Of a stretch of 64,000 nt of DNA, positions 22,282 through 33,566 are shown in pieces. How positions within the stretch are numbered: the first letter of the stretch is position 1; each line of letters begins with the position of its first letter. The notes under the pieces are model-generated. The model had not been told where the DNA came from. It ran no database searches and was given only the letters and a program-made list of their open reading frames with translations. The translations under genes were made by a program, and so were the position numbers. The stretch is taken from contig JADNRY010000294.1 of assembly GCA_015501585.1 (NCBI GenBank), positions 1 through 64,000 of the forward strand, read 5' to 3'. Source of the DNA: Rhodocollybia butyracea (lineage: Eukaryota > Basidiomycota > Agaricomycetes > Agaricales > Omphalotaceae).

Positions 22282-23500
22282 ATGCCTCCCTCAAGCTCAA
22301 CGAGAAACTTGCTCGGATCTCTGCGGGCCGGCGAAGGAGAAGTAGCTACGTGGAACCCGCTCTACGGCAAAGACTATTCATCTTGGCTTATGTTGTACTC
22401 AAAATCTTTAAAGCCGGACAAACTTGTTCTGACTGCCGATGAACTCGCCTTTTACAAAAAACATACTGGAATTGAAAATGAGCAGGATATGAAAGGGCAC
22501 ATTACTGATGTGGCAAGGAATGCACTCGAGGCAAGTACCGTCATTCCAATATGATGCGTACTCTTATATAACTCTTGTTTTTCAGATCTATCCTTATCCC
22601 TGTATTAGAAAATTTGGATTCCTGAGGCACGAAGTGGGACCTTTGAAAGTTAGGACTAGACCAACTCACGATCTATGTAGGTTTCGTATCACTCGTTCCC
22701 CGTCTGGCTATAAACGGCTACTAGAATTGGGCTCTACTCGACCGAACGCACTGCTTCTAGATCTGGGATGTTGCTGTAGGTCTTGCTGCTGAGTACTGAG
22801 TACTGAATAGCCGAATCACTAAAGTTACATTCGTGCCAAGTTGGTAACGATGTTCGAAAGGCAATCGACGACGGTTTTCCGCCTCAGAATGTGGTAGCGT
22901 CGGATCTCCGCGCAGGTACGCTGACTTTCCTATGCTTCTATACATAATCATCGAATGACATATCTAGAATACTGGAAGTTCGGACATGATTTGTTCAAAT
23001 CCACCCCGTCAACCTTCCCAGTCATATTCATACCTGGCGATGTCCTTGACCCGTCTTTCATTTCCATCCAGGCCCCACTGCAGACGACGTCGGCTACTTC
23101 CATCCCTCTTCAATCTATTCTTCAGTCTGAGCTCGGTACACTGAAATCTCTTGACCCCCTCCGCGGCCACCTTTCCGCGATTCATACCTCTGCCTTTTTT
23201 CATCTTTTTAATCGAGAGGAACAGCTTCTTATAGCAAAGAAGCTCGCTTCCCTTCTCTCACCTCTTCCTGGATCCATTATATTTGGTTCGCATCTCGGCT
23301 TTTCTGAACCCCATGAAGAAGTGGAGAATGGAACCGGGATATCACTTTTTGGACACTCTCTGGAATCATGGAAGAAAATGTGGGAGGAGGAAGTGTTTAC
23401 TAATGGGATCACAATCCATGTAGATGCGGACATGCCAGTAGGTGAAACAGGCGAAATTCAGCATACGAGGATGATCAATTGGGTTGTTACGCGTTTGTGA
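22282..23500 (+). CDS. SAM-dependent methyltransferase, tandem copy 3 (most complete)
   Basis: The only copy with an uninterrupted first exon: MPPSSSTRNLLGSLRAGEG leads in frame through WNPLYGKDYSSW to KPDKLVLTADELAFYKKHTGI. Exon 1 ends at 22530 before a GCAAGT donor; exon 2 is the 41-nt IYPYPCIRKFGFL exon. The next intron (22627-22680, GCACGA...TGTAG) is 54 nt with no stop, so retention would add 18 residues. Then come RLLELGSTRPNALLLDLGCC(F)GNDVRKAIDDGFP, ASDLRAEYWKFGHDLF, FIPGDVLDPSF, LSAIHTSAFFHLF, LLSPLPGSIIFGSH and a final VVTRL* at 23500. Motif I and the acidic post-I Asp are intact. Expected to be a soluble methyltransferase; substrate unknown. Confidence 0.85.
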
Positions 23501-24060
23501 TTATGGTTTGGCTTAAGTCTACGTTTGGTTATTTTTGGAGCACCTTATTGCGTAATTTATTATGGATCATCGGTTTGGTGGAGTACAATGAGGCAGGTCT
23601 TTCACTTTCGCAGTCAAGGTACCAAATCTCAATTCACTGGAGTTTTGACCAAGTTTTGATTATACCTATGAAAAAAACCTCGAAAAGAATGCCAGCTGAG
23701 AAGCTAAGTATGTCTTCAATCTTGCACCCCCGCCATTGTCAGTGTCAGCAAAGAAAAAGGGCACACATATCTCCCTAGATCCTCTCCAGGCCGTGGGATG
23801 TATGTACACATCTATCAAGGTTTCATGGTAATCAACATTGACAACCTCATAGAGGGATTGGTCACCAAGCTAGGACACATCTTTAATTGAGATTTTACAG
23901 TTTGAGGGGGAGTGCATGAAACCAGTCTTCTAACAAAGCTTGAGTCAATGAACCACCAGAACGAAATTTTTTGAATATTTGTTGACGGCCAAGAGTCAAC
24001 TGACTCAACTCCAGTCAACTCCCTTTCACAACTTCAACCGCTTCCATTCAACAGTACAGT
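23501..24060. repeat. 3' flank of copy 3, duplicated as 25727-26290
   Basis: Shared blocks such as AAGTCTACGTTTGGTT, GGAGCACCTTAT, GAGGCTATGTCTTCAATCTT-type text and CAACTCCCTTTCACAACTTC recur in the same order after copy 4. The duplication that produced copies 3 and 4 therefore carried about 550 bp of 3' flank. No gene in it. The remaining 24061-24621 holds the poorly preserved 5' region of copy 4. Confidence 0.75.
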
Positions 24061-24621
24061 ATTGGAGCTACACCCATTTCCGTATATAGTGCTACATTTG
24101 GTGCTTTTGCCGATAAGCCCAGAAGGCATCTCCGAAGGAAGTCAGTTTGCACCTTTTCTGCCAATCTCCGGCGGGTGTCGATTGCAACTTCGCATCCATA
24201 GGTCAAATGCGGGTCAATACAGCCCATGTCAGGTGGCACAGATACAATCATGGATCCCAGGACCCAGGTGCAGCGCGATACCACAGTTTAAGAATGGTCA
24301 AACTCGGGATAAAGGTATGCTGAACTGTCTGACTCAGCAGCCTTTAGCAGATTCGGATATATAGTAGATTTACAGCCTCCACTGTTTGTATTTATCAAGC
24401 TCACGGTAACAGGAGCAACGATTTATGTTACGAACTAGGTAATAGCGGTACGGTTATTGTTGTTTTTTTTTTAGATCGTTGCTCGGATCTCTGCGGGTCG
24501 ATGAAGCGTGTGCGGCTATTGGCAGCTGTTCCGACCTCGACCGTGAGCAGACCCAACCTCTGCATAGAGCATACGTGGAACCCACTTTACGGCAAAGCCG
24601 ACTACTCATCCTCAATAGCTC

Positions 24622-25726
24622 ATGTCGTTCTCAAAATATTTACAGCCAGAAAAACTTGTTCTGACTGTAGATGAGCTCGCCTTTTACAAAAAACATACTG
24701 GAATTGAAAATGAGCAGGGTATGAAAGGGCACATTACTGCCGTCGCAAGAAATGCACTCGAGGCAAGTACCGTCATTCCAATATGATGATATACGTACTC
24801 TTATATATACTCTTGTTTTCCAGATTTATCCTTATCCCTGTATTAGAACATTTGGATTCCTGAGGCACGAAGTGGGACCTTTCGAAAGTTATGGTTAGAC
24901 TAACTCACGACCTACGTAGATTTCGTATCACTCGTTCCCTGTCTGGATATAAACGGCTACTGGAATTGGGCTCTACTCGACCGAACGCACTGCTTCTAGA
25001 TCTGGGATGTTGCTGTAGGTCTTGCTGCTGAGTATTAAGTAGCCCAATCACTAAAGTTACTTTCATGGCAAGTTGGCAACGATGTTCGGAAGGCAGTCGA
25101 CGATGGGTTTCCGCTTCGGAATATTGTAGCGTCGGATCTCCGTGTAGGTGTGTTGGAATTACTATGCTTCTGTACTTCATCGAATGGGATATCTAGAATA
25201 CTGGAATTTCGGACATGATTTGTTCAAATCCACCCGGTCAACCTTCCCGGTCACATTCATACCTGGCGATGTCCTTGACCCGTCTTTCATTTCCGCTCAG
25301 GCCCCACTGCACACGACTTTGACTACTCCCGTCCCTCTTCAATCTATCTTTCAGCCCGATCTCGATACACCGAAATCTCTTGACCCCCTCCGCGGCCACC
25401 TTTCCGCGATTCATAATTCTGCCTTTTTCCATCTTTTTAATCGAGAGGAACAGCTTCTTATAGCAAAGAAGCTCGCTTCCCTTCTTTCACCTCTCCCTGG
25501 ATCTACTATATTCGGTTCTCATCTCGGCTTTTCTGAACCCCATGAAGAAGTGGAGAATGGGATATCACTTTTTGGACACTCTCCGGAATCATGGAAGAAA
25601 ATGTGGGAGGAGGAAGTGTTTACTAATGGGATTACAATCCATGTAGATGCGGACATGGTAGGACATGAAAGTTCAGACGAATTTCCGCATACGAGGATGA
25701 TCAATTGGGTTGTTACACGTTTGTGA
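24622..25726 (+). CDS. SAM-dependent methyltransferase, tandem copy 4
   Basis: Closest to copy 3. ATG 24622 gives MSFSKYLQPEKLVLTVDEL, then FYKKHTGIENEQ. Intron 1 has a GCAAGT donor at 24763. Intron 2 begins GCACGA and is 55 nt, so unlike in copy 3 it must be removed to keep frame. The glycine motif LLLDLGCCFGNDVRKAVDDGF, ASDLRVEYWNFGHDLF, FIPGDVLDPSF, LSAIHNSAFFHLF and the terminal WVVTRL* at 25726 are all present. As in copy 1, sequence upstream of the Met matches copy 3 exon 1 but in a shifted frame, so the true N-terminus is uncertain. Confidence 0.78.
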
Positions 25727-26786
25727 ATCTGTGGTTATGGCTTGCTTAAGCTTGGCTTAAGTCTACGTTTGGTTGTTTTTGGAGCACCTTATAGCCATAA
25801 TTGTTTTGGGTCGGTCTGATGGAGTGCAACGAGCCACGGCAATCAATTCGCAAAAGTTTTGACTACTTACATAAGTTTTGAGTGCACACGAAAAAAACAT
25901 CGAAAAGAACGCCAGTTGAGAGGCTATGTCTTCAATCTTGTACCTTTGTTAGTCTCAGTAAAGAAAAGGTACAGAAGTACTGTATCCCTGTTGCCGTTCA
26001 AACTTCATTTATCTGGTTCATGGCCCAGCTTGGCGCAGAAATGGCACGCTCGGTCGCCGGCTATTCATATCCTCCTGGATCCTCTCCAGACTGGGATCTA
26101 TGCACACGTCCTTGGTTGATATTTTACAGTGTAAGGGGGAGTGCATGAAACCAGCTTCTTCGCAAAGTTTAACAAAAAACAAGGACAAGACATGAAAGTT
26201 GAGGAACAAAGAATTTAACTCAAACGGGCCGGGCTTTGAACCATGTGATCGTGTTGTTGCCGGCGGCAACTCCCTTTCACAACTTCAGCTGCTTCTAAAT
26301 TGTTGGATTACTCGGAAGAAACAGAACGAAACATAGCGTAATGAAACTGGCACCGACCGCGGTAGCGAGGCTTTGACAATCGCCGAAAAGTTTTGATAGC
26401 AGAGTTTCTGTTTTTCCAACACTACGTGCCGTACTCGCTATGAACTTGGAACCGAACACTACTGAACACTCCCATGAGCATCCATTAAGCATTTTGAACC
26501 TTCAGATATGGCTCATCTCTGCTCGTCTAGTCGACAATTGGTGGAGATATCTTCGCTGCTGAGACCATGCCTGACCGTGCATGCGCTGCTTGGCCATACC
26601 TGATAGCGTGTTATCGGGCATCCTGTCTGAAATATCTCTTTATTTAGGCATATAGAGGTTTTGGCCATGCTCCTAACATCCACACCTGATACGGTCACAT
26701 CCCAAAAGTGACTGGCAGATGAACAAAGAATATCCGGAATAGGCTATATATAACAAACCTAGTGGGATTGCACGAGAGGACGAGTT
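25727..26786. other. Duplicated 3' flank and GH3 promoter region
   Basis: 25727-26290 is the second copy of the 560-bp flank described at 23501. 26290-26740 shows only weak minus-strand ORFs without domains. The last 50 bp are the GH3 promoter. Confidence 0.55.
26742..26752 (+). promoter_or_regulatory. TATA box of the GH3 gene
   Basis: CTATATATAA lies about 35-45 bp upstream of the GH3 start codon, in a short leader without other ATGs. Confidence 0.6.
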
Positions 26787-29700
26787 ATGCTTTCAACAAA
26801 GCTCGCTCTTACAGCTTTTTTTGCGGTATCTCCCGCCTTTGCTACCCTCTTTCAGAGTCGCGATTCAACGGAGAATGCGAATAGCAGCCAGTGGCCCGCA
26901 CGTATGTATAAGTTCTCCTTAATTTTCTTGTATAAATCTCTGACGACACCCCTAGCCCCGGCTAACGGTGGCAAGGCCTGGGCTAGCGCCTTCGCGAAAG
27001 CCAATGCGACTGCTGCACAGATGACAGTGGAGGAGCTGGTAAACGTGAGTCGCATATCGCATGAGTTGGATCTAATGCTCATACCCTGCTTCTCGAAAGC
27101 TGACCACTGGCGTATTCGGTCCATGTGCCGGAAATCTCGGTGCCGTCCCACGACTCAACATCCCACAGCTATGTCTCGACGATGGTCCAACTGGACCTCG
27201 TGATGTTCACGGGGGCTCTCAGTTTCCTGCTGAGCTCACCACTGCGGCTACATGGGATCGAGAGCTGATGTTTTTAAGAACGAAAGCCATGGGTCAGGAG
27301 TTTCATGATCAGGGTGTTCATATTCCTGTGAGTTTTTCCATTTTAACAGGTACATATTCGAAATCATCTGATATTTTGAAGCTTGCTCCAGTGACCGGCG
27401 GACGTACGTACTAGTAACATTCTCAAGGCAATGAATTTGGAAAGCTGATCGTACCTATCTGCCTATCTGCAGCGCTCGGTCGTACACCTTTGTGAGTACA
27501 GGGACCAAACTTTCAGGAACGAATACTCATCACTGATTGCATGGACCTACTCAGAGAGGGAAGGGGCTGGGAAGGGTCGTTTACAGACCCCTATGCTTGC
27601 GGCGAAGCTTCTTATCAATATGTTGCGGGTTTACTTGAAGGTGGGGTGGCCCCAGTATCCAAACATGTACATGCGTCCTTTCTGCTTCGAGCCATATAGG
27701 TTTGCGTTCTCACTAAATTTCTCGCAGTGGATAGCATACGAACAGGAAACATTTCGCAATCCGTTTGGACTGACGGAGTGTGAGTATATCTCAGTTTTAT
27801 GTCCGTTTGCTTAATACTGAAGAATGGGATGCAACAGCTTATAGCATTTTCCCTCCGGGTGACCAATTGCCGTGCGTTAGAAAAACAAAAGAGTCATGGC
27901 TCGTCATATCAAGCTGATACCCCATTTCCTTTGTTAGTATTTCGTCGAATGTTGATGACCAGACGATGCACGAGGTCTACATGTGGGCTTTCGCTGAAGC
28001 CGTTCGTGCTGGAGTTTCCCTTGTCATGTAAGTTCAGGCGCTCTGGCAACTTTACCTTGTCTTGCTTACAGTTGTATTTTGCTAGGTGTTCTTACAATCG
28101 TGTCAATAACACTCACGCGTGTAACAGCGCGAAAGGTTTGAATAATTTGCTCAAAACAGAGCTGAACTTCCAAGGAAGTGTTGTGAGTGATTGGGGAGGG
28201 CAATGGAATAGTGTACCGTCTGCGTTGAACGGACTGGACATTGTACGTTAACCTCTCAACCTGGACCGCGTACGCTCACTCTCAACCCAAAATAGTCCAT
28301 GCCTGGAAGTGGAGACGGTGGTGTATTAGGAGATTTCTGGGGCGACACTCTGATTACCTTGGTTAACAACGGCACGATAAGCAAAGATATTGTTCGCGAA
28401 AAGGTCGTTCGCACTCTTACTCCGTATTACTTTCTTGGACAAGATGTTAATCCTCTTCCTCCTTTCATTTTCGTGAGTAATTTTGTTTTGTTTCCTGTCG
28501 CGGATAATCCACTCACTTTCTCCTATGCTTCGCACTTAAGAATCTTCTCTTTCCCAACACCGCATACAGGAACGTACGCAAACCAGGCACAGCGGAGCTT
28601 ATCAGGGAAATCGGGACTTCCAGTATCACTCTCCTCAAGAACACTGGTGGGTTACCTTTGAGGAACCCCCAGCGTGTTGCAGTACTTGGTATGTGATAAT
28701 CTACGAGTATAACTGCGCTTTACGCATTGCATTACATTCAGGAAACGACGCTGGTAATAACGTACTCGGCACAAATGCTTGCGGGCCCACTAATAGCGAT
28801 TGTCCACTGAATAATCTTGTATGTACTATCCATTTGTTCCTGTATGATCTGAATCACTAAACACTTTTATCGTCGTCAGAATGGCAGTAAGAAATCATCA
28901 TACACATGGTGTCTGCGAAGCGTACTAATGTATTTCAGCATTGACTACGGGTGGAGGTAGTGGTTCTACCTTTGCACCATACATCGTCACTCCACTTGAC
29001 GCTCTCACTCAAAGAGTCATCCAAGACAATGCTGAGGTGCGGAGGTTCCTTTGTGCTCAACTTCGTTCTCATTCACATGCATAGATCGGAGCAATCATCT
29101 CACACACCAACAATTCAGCAGCATCAGAAGCAATCCTCGCCCTTCTTCCCGACGTCGATGTTACTCTTGTGTTCCTCAATAGATGGTCCACCGAAGGCGC
29201 CGATGTCCTTTCCTCGATCTCTCAGAAGAGGCTGATGACCTCGTGGCTCAGGCCGTTAGCGTCTCTTCCAATGTCGTTGTTGTGATACACACTACCGGAG
29301 TTGTCAATATCGAGAAGTGGGCAGACAACGAAAACGTAACGGCAATCGTTGTTGCGTACCTTCCAGGACAGGAGGCGGGTAGTAGTCTTGTTCCGGTCTT
29401 GTATGGCGATGTTTCGCCTAGTGGAAAGCTACCTTGGACATGGGGGACGAGTTTGGCTGACTATCCTGTATGTTTCAATATGTCACAATATATCCGAAGT
29501 AGCTCATCGTTGGCAGCCAAACGGGTCGTGGACGACCATGTACTTTCCCCTCAAGCGAACTTCACCGAAGGGGTTTTCATCGATTACAGATGGTTCGACA
29601 AGCAGAATATCACTCCGCGCTACGGTGGGTGCTTTCCTGTCTCATAAAGTACATATTCATACTTCAAGTCTTTATAGAGTTTGGTTTCGGTCTCTCGTAC

Positions 29701-30201
29701 ACGACTTTTGATTATTCCGACTTGGTCATCGACTCCAAGGGCTCTAAGGATAACAGTTCCGTTATGGAGACCGCTGAGCCATTCGTAGGGTCTGATGGTA
29801 CCAACTCGCTCTATGACGTCCTGTTCACCGCGTCTGCTACGATCAAGAATACGGGCAACGTCACTGGTAGTGAGGTCGCTCAGCTGGCAAGTCTTCTTTG
29901 ATCATCCACATAACTATAGTAATGATGATTCTTTCTGCCTCAGTATATTTCAATCCCCGAAGAAGGAGAACCTGTTCGAGTACTTCGTGGTTTCGACAAA
30001 GTAAAGAATGTCACCGCTGGAGCCAGAGCTACTGCTTCTTTCCCTGTCCGTCGCAAGGACGTCAGTGTGTGGTCGGTGGTTGATCAGCAGTGGTTTGTTC
30101 CGAATGGAACATTCAAGATATCGGTTGGGAGCAGTTCGAGGAACCTGCCTCTTGTGAGTATCTTTATCAGTGTCGGAACTTTGTTTGCTGATTCAGAATG
30201 A
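26787..30201 (+). CDS. Secreted GH3 beta-glucosidase, one frame break
   Basis: Glycoside hydrolase family 3, releasing glucose from cello-oligosaccharides outside the cell. ATG 26787 encodes signal peptide [19 protein letters not shown]. Exons in order give [96 protein letters not shown], then VVSDWGGQ, whose Asp (about 28190) is the nucleophile. The C-terminal domain follows: [48 protein letters not shown], and a fibronectin-III-like module ([27 protein letters not shown]). At about 29203 the frame must shift by one (a missing C in GTCC is the simplest fix) between GADV and FLDLSEEAD. The stop is 30199-30201 by read-through; splicing GTGAGT...TTCAG would instead continue to 30397. More than ten introns. 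Confidence 0.88.
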
Positions 30202-30497
30202 CGGTCCTACAGAACACGAATTGGAGACCCTGATTCAAGTTATTTGGATCTACGGATTCCTGGAAGATGCGAATATGTATGTACTTACTATGATTTCACG
30301 TTTCATCGAAGCATTTTTGGTCACTCGCTGGCCACTTCTCTTTCTGGCAAGAATGCAATCAGGACTTCCGGCGGGAAGAGCGGAAAGTGTGACCTGAAAG
30401 AATCCGGCTTTCCGAACCGTTATCGATGAGATGAGAAATATCTAGTTTGAAACTTGAGCTCAAACGACGCTATTATCCGCGTTTAATTTCTAGAATC

Positions 30498-31580
30498 ATG
30501 CCAGCAACACCACCTCCACAGGCGTGTACGTCCCAGCTGTACTATCTTTCCAGCCCGGAACCGAAAATATCGATGAGGACGCGTATGGAAAGCATATTTT
30601 GCGTTTGGCAGAGGTACGAAATTATGAAAGATGGGCTCTTTGTTGAGAATTATGTATGCAGGGCGGCGTGACTGGAATCCTGATTCAAGGATCTAACGGC
30701 GAAGCACAGCACCTCTCGCACTCGGAACGATTCCGGAACATAGTTTTTGCCCGCCAGACATTGGATGACGCGGGGTTCAAGGATGTGGTTCTCTTAGCGG
30801 GAACTGGAGCGCAGTCGGCGAGAGAGACAAAAGAATTGTGTGTTCAAGCGAAAGAAGCTGGAGCCGGATGGGTTCTGGTGTTGACTCCGTCGACTTGGGC
30901 TGCAGCGATGGGTGTTGAGAATATTTTGAAGTTCCATCGAGAGGTAAGCGCGTAAGCTGCTGAGAAAGGTAATGATATTGGTCCTGACAGAAGTCGTTTT
31001 ACAGGTCGCGGATAACTCTCCTATTCCCTGCATGATCTACAACTTCCCCACCGTCACAGCCGGAATAGACCTCGACTCTGATATCCTCTCAGCTCTCGCC
31101 ACCCATCCAAATATCGTCGGAACAAAGCTCTCTTGCGGAAACGTTGGGAAAATCCAGCGATTGTCCTCGGCGTTCGATTCAAAATCCGAATTCGCTACTT
31201 TTGCTGGTAAATCGGACGTGTTCCTGCATACTCTCCTCTCAGGAGGTGCAGGAACTATCGGAGCACTGGTCAATGTCGCACCCAAGATCCACACCAAGGT
31301 GTATAAGCTCTTCCTCGAATACCAGGAAACGAAAGACGCGTCAGTGTTGAAAGAAGCTTTTGACTTGCAAGCAAAAATTTCAGCGGCGGATTGGGCCGTG
31401 TCGAAGATTGGGGGTGTGGGTGGCGTGAAGGCAATTGTGGCGAAAGAATTTGGTTATGGGGGAGGAACAGTGAGGAATCCACTGAAGGAAGCCAATCTGG
31501 GCGTAATTGTGCAGAGCGATTTGGGAGGAAAGTGGTGGAGCGCTGTAGAGGAGGTTATCAATATTGAGAAATCACTGTAG
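30498..31580 (+). CDS. DapA/HOGA-family class I aldolase, one frame break at the start
   Basis: Dihydrodipicolinate-synthase superfamily TIM barrel. Fungal members of this type cleave 2-keto-3-deoxy sugar acids or 4-hydroxy-2-oxoglutarate to pyruvate plus an aldehyde. The body reads GGVTGILIQGSNGEAQHLSHSER, LLAGTGAQSARETKELC, MIYNFPTVTAGIDL (catalytic Tyr), NIVGTKLSCGNVGK (Schiff-base Lys), SGGAGTIGALVNVAP, and ends INIEKSL* at 31580. Exon 1 has the family start MPATPPP, but the following GVYVPAVLSFQPGTENID is in the next frame, one base missing around 30519 (CCTCC(C)ACAGG would restore it). Alternatively TTTCTAG at 30493 is an acceptor and the true start lies upstream. Located 3' of GH3, same strand. 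Confidence 0.82.
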
Positions 31581-33566
31581 CAAAGAGTAGCACCGGAGAA
31601 TTTGAGTATTTTTCGAATTACCATTGGAACAAAACTTTCTTGAAAGCAGCAAAATCTTAGCGCTTAGCGCTCGTTTGCCAAGCGCCTAATTTGACGATCT
31701 GTCTTACTGTCTCGCAGCATTTACCTTTGTTCGACCATATTCGACTCTCTTTGAAGCAAGTTAGCAATGGATAATTGTGACTGCAAGCTGTATTTTTGTG
31801 AAGCCACGAGATTTGAATCAGTCCAATTCCTTGTGTGTAGGCTTCGGATCCTTTCACTGACAGTCATCTATCCAGCGTCCTAGCTGTTATACATTGACAA
31901 GGACTGGAATATCAAGCACCTTAAGGCCTCAAGTATGGTGTTTCTCAGCGTTGCGAAGACTACTAAACTTTGAATCCTTCCGTTTTCCTGACTGGATCCT
32001 TTGACGTCGACGCCTACCAAAGCCAAATCATAGTATCTCTAACAAAATTCTGCTTCGCAATCAAAAGTTAAGGTCAAATGTAATGTTTGGCTATCCGTGT
32101 ATTTATCTTAGCGCAGAACTCCTATTGTCGTTTAAGCTACTTCTCTTTGATCACACACCAATTCACACTCATACCACGCTCCGCCCTTCATTGATTGGTC
32201 AGGTGGCTAGATAGAGTCAAAGCTCAAGCGCTCAATATCAGTCCCATTTTCTTGATATTCTACTACGTTTTCGCATTATCAACTCCTCGGCTCCTTCTCA
32301 ACCTCTGCCTCATACCAATCCTTGTTACACTGTGAACGTATCGGGTTCTCGATGTTCATGGATCCTGCTCTTGAACTCGAAGATCGATTGAGCAGAATAG
32401 TGTTATATACCTCTGGTTCTCTGTTCGATGCAGAAAAGACAGCAATGTGAAACGTTGGCTCTCTGGTGGCTTCTTATATACATATGAGCCCTAACCGTGG
32501 CTGTTTATATCTTTCACTAGCATCGGCTCGCAATGTTGGGTAACGTTTTGTCTGCATAGTTATGTTTATCGATCTTTCTCCGTATTTGCCTCTCACTTGC
32601 AATCATTTATCCAGTATAAGGACACGTCTTTCTTTGTCACCGTGTTCCTCCAGCTTCTTATCTCAGGAGTCAAGTATATTTGCAAGCCTGGAAATTTATC
32701 TAAATGACTTACCGCAGACTAGTGGAAAGAACAACCCAAATGTCGCAGCTGCTAACAATCCGAAGACGCCAAAAATGGAGTTGTAGCGAAGTCGTAGTTA
32801 ATCATGTGGTTCTGCTTCCTCGCCAAGATCTTCCATTGGGTTGCCAGCCTCGGCCAAAGGTTCTTCCCCCACAATGGTCACCCGCTCGACCTTATTCCAA
32901 AATAGGCGCAGCCCCCATTTCCAACTTGGGTAGTCCACCTCGTCTTTTGACGCCGATGATAGCCCGTCAACTTATTCTCATTTCCGCGTGGTCTTGGAGC
33001 GCAATACACTTTCCGCTATATTCATCCACACTCATTTTATTCTATCTGAAGCTTTTTTTTTGTTTTATTGAGGCCGATCCGATCCAAACTTAACCCGTCA
33101 TCATGGTACATGGTGCTAACGTATGCCCTTGCGTCTAAAATACTTCACAATGCTGATCCTGATGACCTTGATAATCATTCATGGGTAGCCATGACTAGCA
33201 GAGCTACGATATCAGACATGGTTCCAGCATCGTTGGTAAGTTGGTAGTATGTTTCGCATTACTATGTTTCGCATTACCTTTAAGGGAGGACATATCACAG
33301 GTATATACAAGTACCGTTCTTGGACCGAGCACATATGGAAAGTGTTGTACACGGTTCCCAGGTTCCTACTATCTTTACTCTGGGAAGTCGAAAGTGCTAG
33401 GCAGTAAGTAGACGATGCAAATTGCTAACGACTAGATTGGTGTTTTTTTTCAGACTCTGAGCATGTGTCTCCTTTGTTCTCTTTAGCCAAATAGGTTTTC
33501 TGTGGCCAAACAGCCGTTGTATAAAGTATGCTATCGATCGTCTCAGTTCTTGAGTCTCAGCTCAAC
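31581..33566. other. Long intergenic stretch
   Basis: About 2 kb with only short ORFs. A hydrophobic minus-strand frame (YNSIFGVFGLLAAATFGLFF, about 32715-32790) looks like a lone TM segment, but no flanking exons could be assembled. TGTATAAAGTATGC at about 33516 is a possible TATA box for the amidohydrolase. Confidence 0.45.

Noticed and set aside
18229..25432. Recurring minus-strand ORFs ending NERRVKDIARYE opposite each methyltransferase
   Set aside because: They appear in every copy at the same place only because the coding strand is conserved there; no start, splice or domain evidence supports them.
14804..31580. A classical secondary-metabolite gene cluster around the regulator and methyltransferases
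   Set aside because: No polyketide synthase, NRPS, terpene cyclase, P450 or transporter is visible; the neighbours are a GH3 and a primary-type aldolase, so a cluster claim is not supported.
32562..33093. Plus-strand ORFs and a hydrophobic minus-strand frame near 32.7-33.0 kb
   Set aside because: No family, no consistent exon chain, and composition like the surrounding intergenic DNA; kept only as a remark in the intergenic entry.
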